From Molanna angustata (lineage: Eukaryota > Arthropoda > Insecta > Trichoptera > Molannidae): a stretch of DNA of 64,000 nucleotides. This document shows positions 54,601-64,000 of this stretch, piece by piece. Both the position numbers and the translations under genes were made by a program. The stretch spans positions 5,182,036 through 5,246,035 of the forward strand of contig OY754987.1 of assembly GCA_963576475.1 (NCBI GenBank), given 5' to 3'. The notes under the pieces were generated by a model, which saw only the letters and a list, made by a program, of their open reading frames with translations, was not told where the DNA came from and made no database searches. Positions within the stretch are counted from its first letter, which is position 1. Each line of letters begins with the position of its first letter.

Positions 54601-57161
54601 CTAGCTTTTATGTCCCGCCGTTGGCCAAGAATGTAAAATTGTGAAGGAAAAAGCAATCGTTTTTATAATATTGTCACCCAATTATTTTGCAAAATCGGAC
54701 TATGAAAAGTGGTTTGAAATATGATTGAATTTGATTGTAAAATGTTCAAGTGATGGCCACAACCCATTATTTTTTATATATTGCTATAAAGTGTGAATGA
54801 AGTATAATATACAATTTCTTCACTATTCGAAATGGTTTTATATATGACTGTTTATCAACATTGTAAAGAGATTGGTTTGGCCACAACCCCCATTTTTAAA
54901 TATTATCATCGAAAACAAATTGTAATATGTACTTACCTATTGAATATTTAGTAATTTTGGATGTTGGGATGTGGTTAAAATTTGATTAAACAAATGTACT
55001 GAAAAGATCCAGTGTTGGTCACATCCCATTCGTTTTATATTTTTTCATCAAGTGTGCATTATATTTTTGCACAATTAGACTGATGAACTTAAAATTGACA
55101 CAAAAGTCTACATTAACGAAGAAGAAGAAGACTTAAACTATGGCAAATAATTTGAATATAAACGTTGTGAAGAATTCAGTAATGGCCACAGCTCCCTTTC
55201 TTTAAATATTGTCAACGAAATCAAATATATTATGTAGGTGTTAAAAATTATTTAAAATAGGATGATATAAATGGTTTAAATTTGATTAAACAAAAGTATT
55301 GAAAAGATTCTAGTGCAGGTTACATCTTCACATCCCACATCCCATTCGTTTTTACATATGTATTTTCATCAAGTGTGCATATCGTTAATAATATTTCTGC
55401 TCAATAGACTATTAGACTTAAAACGAACCCAAAAGTCTAAATAAAAAAGAGAAGAATAAGTATAAGACTATAAGAAATAGTTTGTTTAAAAAATCCCAAT
55501 GGTCTACATAAAATAAGAAAAAATACATAAAAAAAAGAATTAGACTATTGGAAATAGATTGTATAAAAACTGAGCAAAAGGTCTTCATAAAAGAAGAAGA
55601 AGATTAATCTATAGGAAATAGTTTGTATTAAAACTGTCCTTAAAGGTCTACATAAAATTAAGAAGAAAAATAATTAGACTCCAGGAGCCGTCGCTTCAGA
55701 CCCTTCAGTACCTCCCGTCCCATCAGGCCCTTCAGTACATCCCGTCCCTTCAATCCCTCATCACGTCCCTTCCCATCAGGCCCTTCAGTACCTCCCGTCC
55801 CTTCAGGCCCTTTAATACCTCCCGTCCCTTCAGGCCCTTTAGTGCCTCCCTTCCCTTCAATTACATCCCGTCCCTTCATTCGGGTAAGAAAAGTTTAAAT
55901 CCAGAAACCATCCTGGAAGAACCGCGAAGAGATGTAAGCACCGTCTTCTTTTCCCAGGATACTCCACCTTTATAGGTAAAATGACCAAATACACGATGAA
56001 GAAGAAGAAGAAAAAAGTTTAAATCCAGAAACCGTCCTGGAAGACCTGCGAAGAGATGGAGGGACAGTCGGACCTTCTTTTCCCAGGATATTCCGCTTTC
56101 ATTGGTAAAATGACCAAATACACGAAGAAGAAGAAGAATAAGAAAAAAGTTTAAATCCAGAAACCACCTCGGGCACACGCTCGACAATTCGCCAAAGTTT
56201 CATTGTAATCGGACATACGGTTTAGGAGCACATCGCTTGCATACATTCATACATTCATAAATAAATAAATAAAATAATTTTCCGATAGGAAATCAGTATA
56301 TTGTTGATTTGTAAGTAAATAATAATAGGTAGGTACCTACCTACAACAATGTTCTAAATAAATTCGATTCATAACAAATTTTATTTGAATATCAGAATAT
56401 TTCCGTTACCATAGTAACCATTCCAATACGTAAAAAATATCAAATGGTTTGAGACATTTTTTGAATATGTAGGTACCTACATACATTGGTTTGTTCAATG
56501 CCATAAAAATGAAAATTGTCAGAAAAATCAAATATTATTTACAAATTATGCAATTTTATTATGCCTATATCTTTACTAATAATAAACACATTTTTACAAT
56601 ATATGTCTTAAAACTTGCTGTAATGTCTTGTGTTTCATTTTATTATTTCATAATTACATTTAATTCAAAGGTTTATTATTTTCAAGAACATATTCATTCG
56701 GTAGGAAAATGAAATATTGTATGAAAAGATATTAAAATGGCGGCGTTCATGTACAAAACGCTTACATTAAAAATAAGTTAAACATTATAATTATACAAAA
56801 TATTCACCATGTTTTTCACTCAAACGCTAAGTTATACTTGAAAATATATTTTTTTCGTGTAAATACGTACTTCTAACTTTTAAACTAACAGATATTTGCG
56901 TGCAAAATGTACACTTTTTTGACAGATACGACTTGGAAAATTTTGTATGAAAAAAATAATTATTGAAATATTTTTAAAATTCAGCATTTTTATCGCATTA
57001 TTTTTAGCGTGACACTGCATCAGGTATACAGGTACACGTTCGCACATAAATTAGATTTTTAGATGCTCTTGGTTTTTCAGAAGGCGTGAGACAAACACAC
57101 ACACACACACACACATACACACACACATACACTAACATTTTGATTGCTTTATTACTTTAGA
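54601..57161 (-). mobile_element. Non-autonomous Helitron-like element, copy 3 (2.6 kb)
   Basis: Same termini and internal order as 11216-15606 and 30370-33404. Host A before CTAGCTTTTATG and host T after ...CTTTAGA. It has the shortest set of internal repeats of the three copies. No coding capacity. Confidence 0.7.
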
Positions 57162-58241
57162 TTTTTTTTAATGTCAACTGTATTTTGTTCTTTTTGTGCT
57201 ATTGAATTTTATTTTTGACAAATTTTACGTATTGACAAAATAAACAAAAGTATTTTTTCGAGTTGTTTGTTTCATTTCTATTATTTATCAAAATAATTAA
57301 ATATGTTTGTGAACCCCTGCCGCTATTGTTTGTGAGTCCCTTCTGTAAGGCCTGTCCAATAGCGAACGAGCATTGTGCCAGCGCCATCTTGAAATATTGC
57401 TGTCCAATACGAAACGTGCGCCAATTTCAAATTTTACCAATACATACGCAAGTAGTAGACCAAAGACAACCGAAACAAATGTTTTTTTGTTCACTTTTTT
57501 ATTATTGACTGGTTAGAAATTTATTACGTCATATGATAGATATTTTTTTCTTCTTTCCAATGATATACAATATGTTGGGAATTTACGTCAAGGTCATTTA
57601 CAAGAGGCAATATCAAATTGTACTACTAAAATGGGGTTATGTTCAGTTTATTTGCCCTAAAATCAATTTTTCACTTTAGATTGTGAATTTTTATGTGGTA
57701 TTTACGAAATACGATAACTAACTTGTGTAAAAAAGTGATTGCTAACATCCAAGACCAAATAATTACGTCTTGCGAGTATCTGAAAGTCAAGTTTGACGAA
57801 GTATAAAATGGCGTAAAATGCGTATTTTTTTTGCAGTTTCAAATCGGAAATAATAACTCATTTTCCTCTAAAGTATTTATTTTCTTTGCATCATATGATT
57901 GCTTTATTATCGCTCCAAGTAGAAAACATGAAAAATCGGGAATTGAAATAAAACATATATTGAAAATTCCTCGTTTATCGAGATGGGAACTGTTACAAGT
58001 TGAATTCTGTATTCAATGGCCTATATAAAATAAATAAAACATGTGTTCACAATAAAAAATATTGTAAAAGGTTGGTTAGTTATCTAGCTTTAGATAATAA
58101 TCGCAAATTTATTTCGTCCCGAAGCATAATTAATTAATTTTCATATAAATGTAAACACCTCCATACGGGCTGTCGAGATAACGATATACCCAAGCAGACG
58201 ACCATTAAGCAATTTGCGCACAAGGTCAAACACACCAAGGG
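57162..58241. other. Right part of the TTAA-flanked insertion
   Basis: AT-rich. An acceptor-like TTTTTTTTGCAG ends near 57836, followed by a 65-codon frame (57831-58028, containing SRKHEKSGIEIKHILKIPRL) that I do not recognise. Otherwise no gene. Confidence 0.4.
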
Positions 58242-58245
58242 TTAA

Positions 58246-58640
58246 GTAAGTTTGGAGGCAACAAAATATGTATAGATGGTACTCATGGGTTAACAAATTA
58301 TGGGTTTCAATTATACTCGCTTTAAGTGGTTGACAACTATGGTTCTGGAGTTCCAGTTGCGTTTTGTTTTTTCAAACAGAGAAGACACAACACAGTTTAA
58401 GGATTTTTTTATGTCTGTTAAGGAGAGAATTGGAACTGTGAGCATGAACACAATTGTCTGATGATTTTCCAGCTTTTATTTTTTTATTTGGGGCCCGTTC
58501 CAAACCGCTTGCTTTGTTCATGGAACATTCAAAAGAACTGGTTCCAGAACCTAAATAAAATTTCTGTGAAGTCTAAAAAATCGTTGGTTTTTAAAACTTT
58601 GAAATTTTTGCAAAGAGAAACAAATATACAAGTTTTTACT
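58246..58640 (+). pseudogene. MULE-type transposase, catalytic-domain fragment
   Basis: Reads NKICIDGTHGLTNYGFQLYS, where IDGTHG carries the first catalytic Asp. After an in-frame stop, VVDNYGSGVPVAFCFSNRED, then FFMSVKERIG, then after a shift MSDDFPAFY with the second Asp. These are the standard MULE signature blocks. It continues the fragment at 52707. Stops and shifts make it inactive. Confidence 0.75.
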
Positions 58641-59309
58641 TAGTGAATATAAATACACCACCATGTAGGGTAATCAGCGACAGGTTTGCGGAAATGCATA
58701 ACCTAATAAAATAATGCACTTCACATGTGTGTATGCCCACACACATTTTTTTATAATCTATGTACCTACTTAGTGAATATAAATACACCACCATGTAGGG
58801 TAACCAGCGACAGGTTTGCGGAAACGCATAAGCTAATAAAATAAAGCACTACACATGCGTGTATGCCCACGCACATTTTATTATAATTTACGTACTTACT
58901 GAATATAAATACAACACGATGTAGGGGAACCAGCGACAGGTTTGCGGAAACGCATAACCTAATAAAATAAAGCACTATACATGCGTGTATGCCCACGCAA
59001 TTTTTTTTATAATTTACGTACTTAGTGAATATAAATACACCACCATGTAGGGTAACCAGCGACTAATTAAATAAAGCATTACACATGCGGGTATGCCCAC
59101 ACACATTTTTATAATTTACGTACTAACTGAATATAAATAAAGTAAACCTCGTTATACCTCACCATGTAGGGTAACCAGCGACAGGTTTGCGGATACGCAT
59201 AACCTAAGAAAATAAAGCATTACACATGCGTGTATGCCCACACACATTTTTTTATAATTTACGTACTGACTGAATATAAATAAATATCCCACCATGTAGG
59301 CTAAACAGC
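58640..59309. repeat. Minisatellite, about 125-130 bp x 6
   Basis: Each unit contains GAATATAAATA, CACCATGTAGGGTAACCAGC, GACAGGTTTGCGGAAACGCA and ACATGCGTGTATGCCCAC. Starts at about 58640, 58771, 58896, 59022, 59122 and 59265. One unit (59022) lacks about 25 bp. Confidence 0.85.
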
Positions 59310-59564
59310 GACAAAATAAACCGCAACATTGTGTTCAAGCCCATTAACGGCAAATTTGGAGGAAATATATAATATTAAAAAAAAATCTAGCACTTTTATT
59401 TGGCCAAAGATACCCTCAATTTTTCTGAGGTGTATGAAGCACTACAATGTGCATCTGACGCAAAAATAAAATTTAAACAAAATAAACCGCAACATTGTGT
59501 TTAAGCCGATTAACGGAATATTTTGTAGAATAATATAATATTAAAAAAAATCTAGCACTTTTAT

Positions 59565-61163
<1,599 letters not shown>

Positions 61164-64000
61164 ATGCTTCAATACGAAAAAACTATACTTTTATCACTCA
61201 ATAATTACAGACTACAGCGACCCCTAAAATGCGTTACAGATAAAGTTTCTCTCTTACGAATTGAAAGACGTGCAAAAAAATATAGGTTTAGAGGATGTCG
61301 AGGCGGGCGAAAAATAAAAACACACAAACATAACCATGATAAAGATATTACTGAAACATCGACACACAAAATCTCATCACCATCCGAACGTCACAAATCA
61401 CCTCTACCCAGGAAAATAGTTGTTGGGCTTTGGAATGCCCGTTCATTAAATAATAAAGTTGATGATGTCATCGAAATAATTCGAGAGCATAAATTAAATA
61501 TTTTCTGCATCACAGAAACATGGCACGATGATTACAATACCATATCCCTCAAGAATCTCCACTCTCAAGGATTTACAGTCGTCGAAGAAGCAAGGGAAAG
61601 AAAACCAAAAGAATCCGCTACATCAGCAATAAAAACTAACCATGGAGGTATTGCTGTAATCGCCAATCAAGGAATACGCATAACCAAAACACCAATAGGA
61701 AAATTTAACAGTTTTGAATGTCTTTCTTGTGAAATATCCACAAAAAACTATAAATTCAGTATTTTAACCGTTTATAGACCAGGATCTATTCAAGTAACTG
61801 GAACATTTTTTGATGATTTTGTAACACTTTTAGAAAAGACTACCTCAATAACTAATTTATATATCACTGGTGATTTTAACATCCACTTGGAACAGCATGA
61901 CAATCCAATTAGTAAAAGATTTACAGACATCATAAATTCATTTGGACTCGTCCAATCAGTACAAACATCAACTCATGACGTTGGAGGAATACTGGATATC
62001 CTTTTATCCAGAAAGGACTGCGACGAAATCTCTCCTAGTGTAATCGATATCGGGCTATCAGATCACAGACTAATTTTGACCACTCTAAATTTCGATCAAC
62101 CCCCGCCAAAATATTTTACCACCACTTCAAGATCATGGAGATACTTTAATATTGAAAACTTTCTGTCCGATTTACATCTATCCCCTCTCTGTAACACTCA
62201 AGATAATTTATCTCTTACTGAATTAGTCGACACCTACAATACAACGCTACAAAATCTTATTGAAAAACATGCACCGGAAAAAAACAAACGACGTCAAAAC
62301 CGAATATCCGATATCTGGTTCGACGAAGAATGCAGGGAGAAGAAGAAAAAAATGCGCAAAATAGAGAGAGCGTATAAACACCAGGTCTCAACTCTACAAC
62401 GATCAGATTGGATTGCAGCGCAAACCGACTATAAGAACACACTTGCAGCCAAGAAGAACTTTTACTGGACAGATAAAATCCAACAAGAACGAGATAACCC
62501 TAGACAAATGTGGAAATCCATAAACACAGTTTTAGGAAATAAAAATAATGGAACTTCAACTACTACGGATATCTCTCCAGACGCCATCTTTGACTTTCTG
62601 CAAAACAAAATTTCGAAAATTCACTCTACAACTATTTCGCCATCTCCGACCTCTTATTCAACCAACATAAGCAATAGTTTTCTAAATTATTTCATTGAAA
62701 CAAGTGAACAAGAAATCATCAAATTCATCAATTACTCACCCAACAAACATTGTTCCTTAGATCCGATACCAACATGGCTCTTGAAAAAATGCTCTGTTAT
62801 AATAGCACCCTATCTCTGCAAACTGTTCAATTTATCATTGAGCTCTGGTGTAGTACCAACAAGTCTTAAAGAAGCAATAGTAACCCCGATTCTAAAGAAG
62901 CCAAACCTCGACCCTGATGACATTAATAACTACAGACCCATATCCAACTTACCTTTTATCGCTAAATTACTAGAAAAAATTGTATGTACAAGACTAAATG
63001 ACTTCATTGAGACAAACGGAATGTTTACCAAACTTCAATCTGCGTATAGAAAATATCATTCAACTGAGACTGGACTTCTTCGAATATTATCTGATACGAT
63101 TCTAGCTACTGAAACCGGAAATCATGTTCTATTAGCATTTCTGGACATGAGTGCAGCTTTTGATACGATTGATCACACTATTCTCACTGAAAGACTCAAA
63201 ACAACTTACGGTATGCGAGAAAACACAAATAAATGGTTTCAATCTTATCTCACAGGACGACACCAAACTATCAAATTCAATAACCTAAAATCATCTCCCG
63301 CTTTTGTAAAATTCGGAGTTCCCCAGGGTTCCGTGCTAGGTCCGTTACTATTTATCTTATACACAAAAGACATATTTTCAATCATTGACTCCCACGGACT
63401 ACTCGCACACTGTTATGCGGACGATTGGCAGCTTTACTTTTATTGCACACCAGAAAATGCTCACCATCTAAAAACCACAATCTGTAAATGTATCGAAGAT
63501 ATCGGTGTTTGGATGTCAGCAAACAAACTTAAGCTAAACCCAACAAAGACAGAACTACTCTGGACAGCAACACGCAAACGAAGCCATTTAATAGACACTT
63601 CCCCACTAACTTTCGAAAATTCAGATATTCTTCCTGAATCCTGTGTTAAACTTCTTGGAGTCAAAATAGATTCAAATCTAAGCTTTTCAAACCAAATTAA
63701 CACAGTTAATTCTTCTGCTTTCTTTCAACTAAGACGTTTAAAGTCAATCCGAAGGAGTATCCCAATTGAAGCCATGAAATCTTTGGTAAGCGCCTTTGTT
63801 GTCTCCCGTTTGGATTATTGTAACGGTATATATGCGAATTTACCAAAGAAAGAAATTAATAAAATTCAGTCAGTTTTCAATGCTGCAGCCAGACTCATCA
63901 CTGGAGCCTCCAAATTTTCTCACATCTCTCACCATCTTCGCAATCTACATTGGCTTAAAGTCCCCGAAAGAATTGAATATAAGCTCTGTCTCATAATATT
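61164..64000 (+). CDS. CR1-like LINE ORF2 (endonuclease and reverse transcriptase), runs off the right edge
   Basis: The ATG at 61164 follows a stop at 61149 in the same frame. The frame is open to the window end (at least 945 codons). A basic N-terminus is followed by the APE-like endonuclease: VVGLWNARSLNNKVDD (about 61410), CITETWHDD (about 61509), ITGDFNIH (about 61868) and LSDHRLILT (about 62058). RT follows: PISNLPFIAKLLEK (about 62940), AFLDMSAAFDTIDH (about 63137), GVPQGSVLGPLLF (about 63318) and CYADDWQLY (about 63411). After that it parallels the ORF at 2-886. There is no RNase H in the part seen. All motifs are intact, so the copy may be full length. Confidence 0.88.
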   Translation, partial: MLQYEKTILLSLNNYRLQRPLKCVTDKVSLLRIERRAKKYRFRGCRGGRKIKTHKHNHDKDITETSTHKISSPSERHKSPLPRKIVVGLWNARSLNNKVDDVIEIIREHKLNIFCITETWHDDYNTISLKNLHSQGFTVVEEARERKPKESATSAIKTNHGGIAVIANQGIRITKTPIGKFNSFECLSCEISTKNYKFSILTVYRPGSIQVTGTFFDDFVTLLEKTTSITNLYITGDFNIHLEQHDNPISKRFTDIINSFGLVQSVQTSTHDVGGILDILLSRKDCDEISPSVIDIGLSDHRLILTTLNFDQPPPKYFTTTSRSWRYFNIENFLSDLHLSPLCNTQDNLSLTELVDTYNTTLQNLIEKHAPEKNKRRQNRISDIWFDEECREKKKKMRKIERAYKHQVSTLQRSDWIAAQTDYKNTLAAKKNFYWTDKIQQERDNPRQMWKSINTVLGNKNNGTSTTTDISPDAIFDFLQNKISKIHSTTISPSPTSYSTNISNSFLNYFIETSEQEIIKFINYSPNKHCSLDPIPTWLLKKCSVIIAPYLCKLFNLSLSSGVVPTSLKEAIVTPILKKPNLDPDDINNYRPISNLPFIAKLLEKIVCTRLNDFIETNGMFTKLQSAYRKYHSTETGLLRILSDTILATETGNHVLLAFLDMSAAFDTIDHTILTERLKTTYGMRENTNKWFQSYLTGRHQTIKFNNLKSSPAFVKFGVPQGSVLGPLLFILYTKDIFSIIDSHGLLAHCYADDWQLYFYCTPENAHHLKTTICKCIEDIGVWMSANKLKLNPTKTELLWTATRKRSHLIDTSPLTFENSDILPESCVKLLGVKIDSNLSFSNQINTVNSSAFFQLRRLKSIRRSIPIEAMKSLVSAFVVSRLDYCNGIYANLPKKEINKIQSVFNAAARLITGASKFSHISHHLRNLHWLKVPERIEYKLCLII

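Larger units (their letters stand above)
52869..58245. mobile_element. TTAA-flanked insertion (5.4 kb), piggyBac-like and non-autonomous
   Basis: TTAA at 52869-52872 and at 58242-58245. Left terminus CCTCTCGTGTGCTCACGG; right terminus reverse complement CCCTTGGTGTGTTTGACC. The two are alike over the first 14 or so bases, allowing mismatches. It interrupts a MULE gene whose halves lie on each side. No transposase is inside. It contains palindromes near the left end, two minisatellites, the Helitron at 54601 and AT-rich sequence. The assignment to piggyBac rests on the TTAA and CC-start only. Confidence 0.6.

Overview
This is a eukaryotic, almost certainly insect, window. It is AT-rich, has short GT-AG introns and no operons, and carries typical arthropod transposon families (CR1, LOA/R1-like, gypsy, Merlin, piggyBac, Tc1, PIF/Harbinger, MULE, P/THAP9-like, Helitron) plus GTAGGTACCTAC-type words common in Lepidoptera and Hemiptera. 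I cannot name the species. I see no ordinary single-copy host gene; nearly all of the sequence is nested or broken mobile elements and captured viral sequence.

Layout. 1-1150: 3' half of a CR1-like LINE. 2254-3105: Merlin-type transposase, cut at its 3' end by a small LINE remnant with tripled 5' repeats (3104-3716). 3757-3942: a THAP zinc-finger remnant. 4804-11200: a composite with a 13-bp target duplication and 90-bp inverted arms; the left arm carries a hammerhead ribozyme, and the interior holds a two-ORF LINE. 11216-15606: a non-autonomous Helitron. 15648-19419: THAP-like, Helitron Rep/helicase and P-like remnants. 19416-22694: piggyBac and Tc1 remnants.

22695-43500 is the most unusual region. 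It holds four copies of a captured L-polymerase segment from a non-segmented negative-strand RNA virus. Each copy keeps the polymerase motifs. Each lies in a duplicated block: promoter-like segment, viral N-terminal part, (TA)n, viral RdRp part, Helitron-replicase fragment, Harbinger fragment. One copy contains an in-frame (TA)n tract of 537 bp. One is split by a second copy of the Helitron seen at 11216. The last two form an inverted pair.

43500-48960 is a PIF/Harbinger transposase pseudogene. It is internally duplicated and interrupted by a young gypsy element (44650-48247) whose Pol ends in a TARG1/OARD1-like macro domain and a CCCH zinc finger. 49821-52690 holds THAP, Myb/SANT and P/THAP9-like remnants plus an unidentified coiled-coil ORF. 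52707-58640 is a MULE transposase split by a 5.4-kb TTAA-flanked insertion, which itself contains a third Helitron copy. 58640-60760 has minisatellites and a piggyBac 3' end whose cysteine-rich domain is repeated five times at a 133-bp period. 61164-64000 is a CR1-like ORF running off the right edge.

The order of events can partly be read from the nesting. Helitron insertions fall into the viral polymerase and into the TTAA insertion, gypsy falls into the already duplicated Harbinger, and the viral block was duplicated after it had joined Helitron and Harbinger sequence.
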